In this document: in pieces, positions 1 through 9,381 of the stretch
Numbering within the stretch: the first letter of the stretch is position 1
How the letters are laid out: each line of letters starts with the position of its first letter
Source of the DNA: Pterois miles
Lineage: Eukaryota; Chordata; Actinopteri; Perciformes; Scorpaenidae
Reading direction: 5' to 3'
Length of the DNA stretch: 64,000 bases
NCBI GenBank assembly: GCA_947000775.1
Contig: CAMQGK010000341.1
Location: forward strand, 10,767,001 to 10,831,000
Made by a program: the position numbers and the translations under genes
The notes under the pieces: generated by a model
The model's input: only the letters and a program-made list of their open reading frames with translations
Told to the model about the DNA's origin: nothing
The model's database searches: none

Positions 1-870
1 AAAAAACTCATAGTATAGCATGTCGACAAAAACTCATAGTATAGCATGTCGAAAAAAGTCATCGTGTAGTATATCAAGAAAACCTTATAGCGTAGTATGT
101 CGAAAAAAGTCATGGTATAGGATGCTGAAAAAAAACTCATAGTGTAGTACATTGAAAGAAGTCATAGTATAGCATTACCAAAAAAGTCATAGTATAGTAT
201 GTCGAAAGAAATAACAATGTCATTGTACATTATGTCAAAAAAGTCATAGTATAGCATGATGGAAAAAAATATAGTTTAGTATATGTGGGGAAAAAGTGAT
301 CGTATAGTATGTTCATAAAATTCAAAAACAGTGTAGTATCGAATAAAGTCAGACTAGTATGTCAAAAAAAGAACATAGTATGTCAAAAAAATTACAAAAG
401 TCATTGTACAGTATGTTGAGAAAAGTCATAATATAGCATCTGTAAAAGATAAAAGTCTTAGTGTGTGTTGAAATAGTTATACTATAGTATTTTGGAAAAA
501 ATCATAGTATAGTATGTCGAAAAAAATAAAAAGTCATAGTATAGTATGTTGAAAAAAATAGTCATAGTATAGTATGTTGTTGCATGTGTATAAATACAAT
601 ATAAGAAAAGTTATAGTATCTTATGGCCAATTTTTTTAAAGTCATAGAATAGCATGTTGAAAAAAATAAGGATTCACAGTATAGTATGTCAGAAAAATTA
701 AAACAGTCATAGTAGTATATAGTAGTATAGTATGTTGAAAAACGTCATAGTGTGTTGAAAAAAGTATCGTACTCATTGTACAGTATTTCGCCAAAAAAGT
801 CATCGTATAGTATGTCGAAAAAAAGTCATAGTATAGAATGTCTTAAAAGTCATATAATGACTAATGAATT
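1..870. repeat. AT-rich short-period satellite, forward orientation
   Basis: A degenerate tandem array whose core on the plus strand is CATAGTATAGTATGTCGAAA followed by a variable A-run and AGT. It recurs roughly every 20-35 bases from the first base of the window. Copies differ by substitutions and A-run length, so no clean higher-order unit is visible. No gene is supported; short open frames here only reflect low complexity. The array starts outside the window, so its true length is unknown. Confidence 0.9.
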
Positions 871-1744
871 TTAAAATTTTCGTCATACTATACTGACTTA
901 AAAAAAACATACCTTTTAACATACTACACTATGATTTTTTTGGCATAGTGACTTTATTTTTCAACATACAATGCTGTGAATTCTTTGTATCTGACTGTAT
1001 CTGAAGTTTTTTCGACATAGTGCACTATGATTTTTTTTTTCGACATACTATACTGACTTATAAGTTCAACATACATGACTATGACTTTTTTTTTTTTTTT
1101 TACATACTGATCACATTTTTTTGACATTCTATACCATGACTTTTTATTTTCTGGCATAATATACTATGACTTCTTTTTCAACATACTATACTATGACTTT
1201 CTTGTCATACTATACTATGAATTTTTCATATTTTTGACATACTATGACTTATTGATTTTTCAACATACTATCCTAACTTTTTTTTAATTGTCAACATGCT
1301 ATACCATGACTTTTTTTTTTTTTACATACTATGACTTTTCTGACAGACTATACCATGACTTTCATTTCACTTCCATTTTTTTGACATACTATACTATGAC
1401 TTTTTAAAAAAAAATACTACACCATGTCTGTTTTTTGACATTATATTACTATAATACTATATTATATTATTTTAAAAATGTTTTGAACATACTATACTAT
1501 GACTTTTTTTTCGACACACTAGATTATGACTTTTTTATATACTATGACTTTTTTTCGGCACAATATAAAATGAATTTTTTGGACATACTATATTACGGGT
1601 GTTATTTTGACACACTATACTATGATTTTTTTTTAAAAACAATGTAAACATACTATGCTGACATACTATACTATGACTTTTTTATTTGTCCTTTTTTTGG
1701 ACATTCTATATTATGACTTTTTAAAATGTTTTGAACATACTAGA
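871..1744. repeat. Same satellite, inverted orientation
   Basis: From about 880 onward the array reads as the reverse complement of the preceding block: ACATACTATACTATGACT followed by a T-run, repeated with drift. The switch lies in a short AT-rich stretch near 850-900. Small open frames on both strands are fortuitous translations of the repeat. Confidence 0.9.
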
Positions 1745-1965
1745 AGGACTTATATGTACAATTATATCATTGATATGATGGACACATTTCTGGCTTTACT
1801 TTTCTATTATGTATATACGAATTTATTTTATTTGTATTAATACTGTTTTTACATCTATGCTTCTTGTCTTTTATTGCACTATCCACTTGCTGCTGTAATG
1901 TGTGAATTTCCCCACTGTGGGACTAATAAAGGAATATCTTATCTTATATCTTATCTTACACTATG
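1745..1965 (+). mobile_element. LINE/SINE 3' tail fragment inside the satellite
   Basis: About 200 bp of non-satellite sequence interrupts the array. It ends with GAATTTCCCCACTGTGGGAC, TAATAAAGG and a short ATCTT-type tandem tail. The CCCCA/TGTGGG stem-loop and repeated tail are typical of 3' ends of L2/CR1-type fish LINEs and of SINEs mobilised by them. The same terminal motif occurs in the SINE at about 16278-16605. Only the 3' end is present, as expected for 5'-truncated insertion. The left boundary is approximate. Confidence 0.65.
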
Positions 1966-2422
1966 ACTTTTTTGACACACTATACATTTTTTTTAACATA
2001 CTTCTGACATACTATACTATGAATTTTTTTCAGATTTTTGACATACTATAATATGACTTTCTTATTTATCGACATACTATGACTTTAAAAAAATGTCAAC
2101 ATACTATGTTATGACTTTTTTTGACAAACTATACTAAGACTTTCATTTTTTGACACACTACTATGTCTTTTTAATTTTTCAACATACTATAGACTGTCTT
2201 TTTTGACATACTATAATTATGATTTTTTCAAAATGTTTTGAACATACTATACCATGAGTTTAACACACGATACTATAATTTTTTTTCTATTTTGACACAC
2301 TATACCATGACTATTTCGACATAATATACTTTGATTTTTTAATATTTTCAACATACTATAATGATGATTTTTTATTTTTCGACATACTATACTATGACTT
2401 TTTTGTCATACTATACTATGAT
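1966..2422. repeat. Satellite block between two retroelement insertions
   Basis: Continues the inverted-orientation array (ACATACTATACTATGACT plus T-runs). Its last 13 bases, ACTATACTATGAT at 2410-2422, are found again immediately beyond the LINE at 5633-5645. Confidence 0.88.
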
Positions 2423-2598
2423 CTCAACTCACCTCATCTTCAGCCACTCATCTGGGGTTGGGTCACCAGGACAACAGCTCCTGAAGGGGACCACAAACTT
2501 CCCTTTCCTGGGTCACATCAACCAGCTCTGACTGGGGGATCCTGAGGCGTTCCCAGGATGAGAGATAGATGAGAGATGGAGAGATATAATCTCTCCAC

Positions 2599-3066
2599 CT
2601 AGTCCTGGGTCGTCCCCTGGAGTCGTCCAGGGGGCATCCTTACCAGATGCTTGAACCACCTCAACTGGCTCCTTTCAATGCAAAGGAACAGCGGATCTAC
2701 TCTGAGTCCCTCATGGATGGCTGAGCTTCTCACCTTATCTCTAAGGGAGATGCCAGCCACCCTCTTGAGAAAACCCATTTCGGCCGCTTGTACCCGTGAC
2801 GTAGTTCTTTCAGTCATGACCCAGCCCTCATGACCACAGGTGAGAGTAGGAACAAAGATTGACTGGTAGATAGAGAGCTTTGCCTTCCGGCTCAACTCTC
2901 TCTTCATCACAATGGTGTGGTAAAGCAACTGCAATACCGCCCCTGCTGCTCTGATTCTCCGGCCAATGTCACGTTCCATTGTTCCCTCACTCGCGAACAA
3001 GTAGAGGTACTTGAACTCTTTCACTTGGGGTAAAGTCTCATTCCCTACCTGGAGTAGACAATACAT
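2599..3066 (-). pseudogene. LINE C-terminal segment of ORF2-like protein (broken)
   Basis: An open frame of 155 codons downstream of the RT core contains FKYLYLF, KRELSRKAKLSIYQSI, VPTLTCGHEGW and SQLRWFKHLVRMPPGR. These motifs are typical of the thumb/C-terminal region after the RT domain of APE-type LINEs. The frame is lost on both sides (RT core at 3179-3826, C-terminal tail below 2599), so this is a fragment of one decayed protein rather than a separate gene. Confidence 0.85.
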
Positions 3067-3178
3067 TGGTTTCCTGCTGAGAACCCTGGCCTCCGATTTA
3101 TTTTGAGGTGCTGATCCTCATCCCAGCCGATTCACACTCGGCTGCAAACCGATCCAGTGAGTGCTGGAGGTCACAGAC

Positions 3179-3826
3179 TCATGATGCCAGCAGAACCACA
3201 TCATCTGCAAAAAGCAGCGATGAGATCCTCAGCACACCAATCTGCAAACCCTCCTCAATCCTGTCCATGAATATCACAAACAGGATTGGTGACAAGGTGC
3301 AACCCTGGCGGAGGCCAACCCCCCAGAGGAAACAAGTCTGACTTACTGCCGAGAATCTGGACACAGTTCTTGTTTTTTGGGGTACAGAGATTGGATGGCC
3401 CCTCACCCCATACTCCCGCAGCACCTCCCACAGTATCCCCTGGGGGACCTGATCGTACGCCTTCTCCAAGTCCACAAAACATATGTAGGTTGGATGGGCA
3501 TATTCCCAGGCCCCCTCAAGGATCCTTGCAAGAGTGAGGAGCTGGTCCGTTGTTCCACGACCAGGACAAAATCCACATTGTTCCTCTTCAATCTGAGGTT
3601 CGGCTATCAGCCAAACCCTCCTTTGCAGAAACCTAGAGTAGACATTACCGGGGAGGCTGAGTAGTGCGATACCCCTGTAATTGGCACACACTCTCTGGTC
3701 CCCATTTTTGAACAGGGGAACCACCACCCTGGTCTGCCACTCTTTAGGCACTGTCCCCGATTTCCATGCAATGTTGAAGAGGCGTGTCATCCACGACAGC
3801 CCCTCCACACCCAGAGCCTTCAGCAT
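3179..3826 (-). pseudogene. LINE reverse transcriptase domain (broken)
   Basis: A 215-codon open frame carries RT fingers and palm motifs in order: WQTRVVVPLFKNGDQR, NYRGIALLSLPG, EEQCGFCPGRGTTDQL, FVDLEKAYDQVP (first catalytic Asp), GLRQGCTLSPILF and LLFADDVVLL (the two catalytic Asp). The stretch between the VPQGILWEVLREYGV motif and GLRQGC is garbled compared with intact relatives, consistent with local small indels. Complete RT domains of this class continue from endonuclease to C-terminus in one frame; here the frame stops on both sides, so no functional enzyme is expected. Confidence 0.9.
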
Positions 3827-3884
3827 TTCTGGGCGGATTTCGTCAATCCCCAGGGCCTTGCCACTGCGGAGCTGTTTAACTACC

Positions 3885-4251
3885 TCAGTGACTTCCCCGG
3901 GGAAATTGACAATGATCCCCCATCAGCTCCAGCTCTGCCTTTACAAGAGAGGGCGTATCAGTCGTGTTCAGGAGTTCCTCAAAGTGCTCCTTCCACCACC
4001 CAGTTACCTCCTCAGTTGAGGTCAACAGGGTCCTATCCTTAGTGTACCCAGCTTGGATGGTTCCCCGTTTCCCCCTCCTGAGGTGCGAGGACAGTTTTCC
4101 ATAAGAACCTTGGTGCCGACCGAAAGTTCTTCTCCATGGCTGCTCTGAACTCCTCCCACACCTGCTGCTTTGCCTCCTTAACGGCAGTGGCTGCTGCCCT
4201 ATGGGCCTGTCGGTACCTTGCAACTGCCTCCGGAGTCCTCCGAGACAACAT
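3885..4251 (-). pseudogene. LINE endonuclease-RT linker remnants
   Basis: Two overlapping frames (4039-4251 and 3885-4223) together retain the linker between endonuclease and RT: YRQAHRAAATAVKEAKQQVW in one frame and LLTSTEEVTGWWKEHFEELL in the other. The need to change frame shows an indel near 4080-4130. Confidence 0.75.
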
Positions 4252-4325
4252 ATCCCGGAAGGACTCCTTCTTCAGTCGGACAGTGACCGCCGGTGACTAC
4301 CGGTGTCCACCATGGTGTTCAAGGG

Positions 4326-4905
4326 TTACCGCCTCTTGAGGCACCTAAGACCCTCAGGCCACAGCTCATCACCGCGCTTCAGCAATGTAGCTTTGAACAT
4401 CGCCCACTCAGGTTCAATGCCCCCAGCCTCCACAGGGATGCCAGAAAAGCACTGCTGGAGGTGTAAGTTGAAGATCTCTCGGATAAGGGCCTCCTCCAGA
4501 CGTTCCCAGTTCACCCGCACTACCCGTTTGGGTTTACCAGGTCTGTCCAGAGTCTTCCCCCACCCTCTGACCCAACTCACCACCAGATAGTGATCAGTTG
4601 ACAGCTCTGCCCCTCTCTTTACACAAGTGTCCAAAACATGTGGCCTCAAATCAGATGATACGATCACAAAATCGATCACTGACCTTCGGCCTAGGGTGCT
4701 CTGGTACCAAGTACACTTATGAGCATCCTTATGTTTGAACATGGTATTTGTGATGGACAACCCATGACTAGAACAGAAGTCCAATAACAAACGACCGCTC
4801 TGGTTCAGATCAGGTAGGCCATTCCTCCCAATCACGCCTCTCCATTGTTAACCACATGCATATTGAAGTCCCCCAGCAGAGCAATGGAGTCCCCTACTGG
4901 AGCCC
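4326..4905 (-). pseudogene. LINE apurinic-endonuclease-like domain, C-terminal half (broken)
   Basis: The minus strand encodes a GDSIALLGDFN motif at about 4862-4895 and, in the 169-codon frame 4326-4835, IGRNGLPDLN, FCSSHGLSITNT, RRSVIDFVIVSSDLRP and STDHYLVVSW. GDFN and SDH-type (here TDH) boxes are the catalytic signatures of the endonuclease/exonuclease/phosphatase fold used by LINEs to nick target DNA. A stop or shift near 4840-4850 separates the two parts. Confidence 0.85.
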
Positions 4906-5607
4906 CATATAGGACTCCACTCAGGGTCTCCAAGGCAGTTGAATACTCTGAACTTATGTTTGGTGCTTATGCACAGACAGCAGTTGGAGTCGTGCACCTA
5001 ACACCTTGGGCACCTTGGCCCGCCGTGCACCTAACACCTTGGGCAACTCCAGAGAAGAATAGAGTCCAGCCCCTATCCAGAAGAACAGTTCCAGAGCAGA
5101 GGCTGTGCATAGAGGTAAGCCCCACCATATCTAACTGATAGCGCTCCAACTTCTGCACAAGGTTCAGCTCCTTCCCCCACACATAGGTGACGTTCCACAT
5201 CCCCAGAGCCAGCCTCTGCCACCCGGGTCTGGTCCGTCGAGGTCCCTGGCTTTCACTGCCTCCCATATGGCAGTGCACCCGACCCCAGCGGTTCCTCCTG
5301 CGGGTGGTGGGCCCACAGAATGGAGAGGAGGGGGTTACCACGTAGCGTTTTTGGGCTGAGCCCGACTCTGGCTCTGTGGCAAATCCGTCCACCAAGCGCT
5401 TGCTCACAGGCCCTGGCTCCAGATAGGGGCCCCGGGCTTCCTCCGGGCCGGGTCACTCTGCCTCGGTTGTTCATAGGGTCTTTTTGAACCATTCTTTGTC
5501 TGGCCCCTCACCTGAGACCAATTTGCTATGGGAGACCTTACCAGGAGCACTAGGCTCCAGACAACACAGCCCTCAGGGTCACAGAGACGCACAAACCTCT
5601 CCACCAC
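4906..5607 (-). pseudogene. LINE N-terminal region and start of endonuclease (broken)
   Basis: Frame 4967-5407 contains LALGMWNVTYVWGKEL, ERYQLDMVGLTSMHSL and LLDRGWTLFFSGVAQG, the N-terminal motifs of the endonuclease fold. Overlapping frames up to 5607 hold the poorly conserved leader. An 11-codon duplication (AQGVRCT repeated) is seen near 4991-5045. The usual continuation of the endonuclease is displaced to another frame after this duplication. Confidence 0.75.
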
Positions 5608-5632
5608 GTTAAGGTGATGGTTCCCGGAGAGG

Positions 5633-6015
5633 ACTATACTATGATTTTTTTTTTTATTTTTATTTTTTTTATTTTCGACATAATTTACTGTGACTTTTTA
5701 AAAATGTCAACATACTATACTATGACTGTTTTTTATTCTATAGTATGACATTTTATTTTTTGAACATAATATACTATGGACTTTTTATCTTTTCGACAGA
5801 GTGTACTATGACTTTTTTGACATACTATACTATGACTTCGTAAAGAAATTTCAACATACTATACTATGACTTTTTCTCAACACCCTATATAATACTTTTT
5901 TTAAAACATAATATACTGTTACTTATTTTTTTTTTCTACATACTATACTATGACTTTTTTTCAATATACTATACTAGGATTTTTTTTTTTGAGTTTTCCG
6001 AAATACTATGCTATG
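5633..6015. repeat. Satellite continuation right of the LINE
   Basis: The ACTATACTATGACT plus T-run repeat resumes directly after the LINE in the same orientation as at 1966-2422. It fades out at about 6015 (ACTATGCTATG). This indicates the LINE inserted into a pre-existing array. Confidence 0.88.
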
Positions 6016-6890
6016 CAACAGGGAGCCTAGACAAAATGGGAGCAATGGGTAGAGCGCAAAATTTTGTGGGTCAGGCCTTGGAAAGCCGAGCCCCATCGAA
6101 TAAAGTTCTTAATCCAGGCTGTCTACAACGTTCTGTCAAACCCATCCAACCTGTTTTGCTGGGGGAACGTGGTCACCAGCTTGACCTCTGTGCCTGAAGA
6201 GAGGGATCTCAGCTGCTGTTTGAAAGCCTTGTGCGAGAGGCGGTACCGCTGGAGCCATGACCAAGTCCTGAAGGCCATAGCAGACACAATCTGCAGTGGG
6301 ATTACTCACTGCAAGCGCCTCCACCCAGAGAAGAAAACCATCGCTCCATCAGGGCTGGGGAGAAGCTAACATCAGCTGCCAGAACCACCTCTTCCTGTTA
6401 ACAATGGCACAAGACTGGGAGATGAAAGTTGACCTGAGGAAACAAATGATGTTCCCAGAAACTGTTACCACAACAAAGCTAAGGCTGGACATGGTGCTGA
6501 TCTCAGAAATCTCCGAACAGGTCATACTCTTGGAACTAACTGTACCTTGGGAGGAGTGCTTTGAAGAGGCTGAGACGAAGAGGGCAAAAGGTGGTGAGTT
6601 CTGAGCCCATTGAGTTGGGATGCAGAGGGTTCGCAGGTCAGTCCCTCTGCAGGACCTCTAACATGCTGGGCATCAAAGGGGCCAGTAGGAGATGGGCCAT
6701 CAAGTTGGCCACAGATGCAGCAGAAGTTGAGTCAGGGGGCTGTGGATCAAGACATGAGAGCTGTGGGTGGGGCATCGGTACACAAGGTGGGACTTGATCA
6801 CCTCAGCTTGTGTACCAGAAGACCCGAAACACCCGATGACCCCAGGTGACATCACTGATACGTTCAAGTGCATCACAAGATGATATTCAG
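6016..6890 (+). mobile_element. Decayed retroelement fragment (C-terminal ORF part)
   Basis: Three consecutive plus-strand frames, 6064-6369, 6296-6604 and 6561-6849, read as one disrupted polypeptide. Recognisable blocks are ALCERRYRWSHDQVLKAIAD, KLRLDMVLISEISEQVILLE followed by LTVPWEE, then GCRGFAGQSLCR and NMLGIKGASRRWAIK. I recognise these as the C-terminal part of an ORF spread widely in fish and invertebrate genomes and usually annotated as reverse-transcriptase-associated; the clade is not assignable from this piece. At least two frameshifts are needed, so it is inactive. It abuts the satellite on its left. The right end is approximate. Confidence 0.7.
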
Positions 6891-9076
6891 TATGTCACAA
6901 ACACTTTTTACAGTAAATACATATTTTGATATTCGTATTGCAAGGGACACATCAGGGTACTAAATCCAAGCAATAGGTGAAAAATTACTTAAGCAGGTTC
7001 CATATTCAGAGTGGTTTCATTTAGCACTTTTTTGCCCATGGGGCGAGTAAATATATTGATCAATTTCATCACTTTTTGCTGCACAGATTTTTGTTGCGAC
7101 CATCATCATCAAAATTCTGAAAAAAAACCCAAACAAAAAAACATGGTTTCGTTGTACTTCAGGTAGGGGTATTTGAAAAAAAAAAGCCCTTTGGGGATTT
7201 GAGCCTTTACTAAATTGTTAAAATTCTTTAAACTGTTCATGAGTCAAACAATGTTATAGGGGTGCAACGCAAAATTTCTGGATTACTTTTAATGATGTAA
7301 ATTAAGTTTGATGACAAAATAAAAATCATAGCACCCACATTTCTTTGATACATTTTGTCAATAGGCTGGTTTAAGTTCACTTAGGTAGTATTTTATTCAT
7401 TTGTTTTTTTCAAAACTATTTTTTTTATATTTTTTTTTAACGTGGAGTACAAGAAATGTTACAATTGAACATAAAACACCCAAGAAAAATAAAAAAGGAG
7501 CAAACAAAGAGAATTTCTAATCATCATTTATAGCTCATGGTCATTTTCCTCACACTCATTCCAAGTACAGGTCTCTGGAAAAGCAGAATTGACTGACAGA
7601 ATGACAGAACAAACACAGAACAGTTGAAATGGAGACTTATTTTGAGCTTTTCTCCTCTGGTTTTGCATCAGCCCGAGCACACATTAGACAATCTTATAAT
7701 ACCACTTGGAAACATACACAGTAAGTTAATTTATTTTAATCATTGTCATCACCCATGACCATCATCATCTTATTCTCAAATTCTTGGTCTTCATTCTCGC
7801 TCATGTAAGTCAAGATTGAGGAGGCAGTGATTCTACCAGTATCCTTAAAAGAGAGCCACACAAGTTGTCATGCCACATCTCTCCATGTATCAACGCCTTG
7901 TGCAGTTTTTGGGAACGGATAGGCTACTACTGGTCTGGGATCATCTATCTCAGGTTGGCATTTGTATAAAAACTATATAGGAACACATGTAAAAACGGGG
8001 GAGAATCAAATTATTATCCAACTGAAAAAATGCAGATGTCTTCATAAAATCTTCTATGTCTAGCAACACTTAATAACACTTATGTCTTTTTTTGTCCTTT
8101 TTTTTGTTTTATTGCAAAATGGTTGAGGAGCAGTTATAGTTTGCATCATCTATACAACAGGCTATAAAACACCACTTTGTCACAGTCCAGAAAGCACATA
8201 TAGATGTGGTTGTACTGTATATAAACATATGTACTGTAATAAGATAATTTTGCGTGCATGGCTCCCAAATGATCACTTCTGAGATATCCCCATGATTCCG
8301 GGGAAACTCTCTCCTTTGCGTTCACACGATGTGAAAACGAAGGCCTCCAGATTTTCTTACTGGCACAATGGACGTATTCTTTTAAAACATAGTCTTTCAG
8401 GAGAAACTGCCATCCGTTCTCATGTTTGCACTGCAGCAGCTCAGTCAGCCAGGTATTAGTCTTTGCCGGCCATCACTACCTATTCAGTGAGTACTTTGGC
8501 TGATTCCTTGGACATCCATCGGGGATTTTTTTTTTCTCTCTGACTTTACTTCACCTGATTTTTTTTTCTCTTTATCCACAGTAAATGTTTGGCGTATTTA
8601 AGTATGTATTTATTGATGCATTGTGTCATTTTCTCTGGAAAAAGTCTCAACACAAACACAGGCAATTTATATGAAAACATTAAGTTTGTAATGCTGATTC
8701 TCCCTTTGCAAAGTGCATCAGCTCCTCTGTTTACCAGAAACAAGGGAGTTCCTGGCCAAGGAAACAAGTCACAGATGGGTTAATGTTGTTTGGTTGTTAT
8801 GTTAGATATGTATTTAGTTCATTTTCAACTGGTTGCCAGAGACATTTTTCCATCAGTCTCCTCCTGGACAGTAAATCTCTTCAACTCTCTTGAGTGCTTG
8901 AGTCTAAAGAAAGTAATTTTTTCATTTTCGTTTTTACTTTTCAGAGCATTGTCTTATAGGAAAAAAATGACTAAATAATGTTCATCTTTGTTATTATACT
9001 GTACACATGGTGATGTCCTGATTTGTCTTTTCCATAAATGTTTAAGTCGGTCTGGCAAAGACCAAAGCTTTGACAA
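6891..9076 (-). other. nrxn1: Neurexin 3' UTR and downstream flank
   Basis: This region lies downstream of the neurexin stop codon on the minus strand. It is AT-rich with no supported coding sequence. Candidate poly(A) signals on the minus strand (AATAAA, seen as TTTATT on the plus strand) lie at 8609-8614, 8108-8113, 7730-7735 and 7392-7397. Which is used cannot be told, so the 3' UTR length is unknown. Open frames at 8546-8767 and 8589-8783 overlap on opposite strands and show no family signature. Confidence 0.45.
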
Positions 9077-9381
9077 TCACACGTAGTACTCCTTGTCCTT
9101 GTTCTTCTTACTCTTGCTTGAGGTTTTTGCGGTGTTTACTGGTTTCTCTTTGACAACGGTACCATTGGACTGCGCTGAGTTACTTATGTAGTTGCGACTC
9201 TCGTCTACGTGGTACGAACCTTCATCTCGATTCCGGTATTTGTACATAGCGTAAAGCAGGATGAGAATACACAGCGCCGCTGCTGCTACGATACCAACCA
9301 CCATCCCTGTCGTGCTGCTGGACTCCCGGAAGACCTCCGACGTGCCCGGGTAACCCTTCGGTCCAACGCCTGTGGGATTGG
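9077..9381 (-). CDS. nrxn1: Neurexin terminal coding exon: stalk end, TM helix, cytoplasmic tail
   Basis: Last coding exon of a presynaptic neurexin. The acceptor CCCTTTCAG ends at 9382 and the exon begins with two bases that complete an Ala codon. It reads NPTGVGPKGYPGTSEVF then RESSSTTGM, a single transmembrane helix (VVGIVAAAALCILILLYAMY), a juxtamembrane YKYRNRDEG that matches the protein-4.1 binding region, and a tail ending KKNKDKEYYV and TGA. The EYYV C-terminus is the class II PDZ ligand for CASK and Mint. HVDESRNYIS is the neurexin-1 form; neurexins 2 and 3 usually have QVD here. The middle of the tail (NGTVVKEKPVNTAKTSSKSK) diverges from mammals. The protein anchors axonal neurexin in the presynaptic membrane and links it to scaffold proteins. 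The a or b teleost paralogue is undecided. Confidence 0.95.

Larger units (their letters stand above)
2423..5632 (-). mobile_element. Decayed near full-length non-LTR retrotransposon (RTE-like LINE)
   Basis: A GC-richer block sits in the AT-rich satellite with the layout of an APE-type LINE on the minus strand. From 5' (about 5630) to 3' (about 2425) it has an N-terminal segment, an apurinic-endonuclease-like domain, a reverse transcriptase domain with an FADD catalytic box, and a C-terminal segment. The reading frame is broken repeatedly by stops and shifts, so it is a dead copy. The style of the RT motifs (EEQCGF-PGRGTTDQL, FVDLEKAYD, GLRQGCTLSP) suggests the RTE clade common in fish, but that assignment is from recollection. 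Matching 13-bp flanks at 2410-2422 and 5633-5645 look like a target-site duplication. Because the flanks are satellite monomers, the match could partly reflect the array itself. Confidence 0.9.

Noticed and set aside
954..1840. Open frames of 60-70 codons in the satellite on both strands
   Set aside because: They are translations of the short AT-rich repeat (Tyr, Phe, Lys and Met rich), with no conserved domain.
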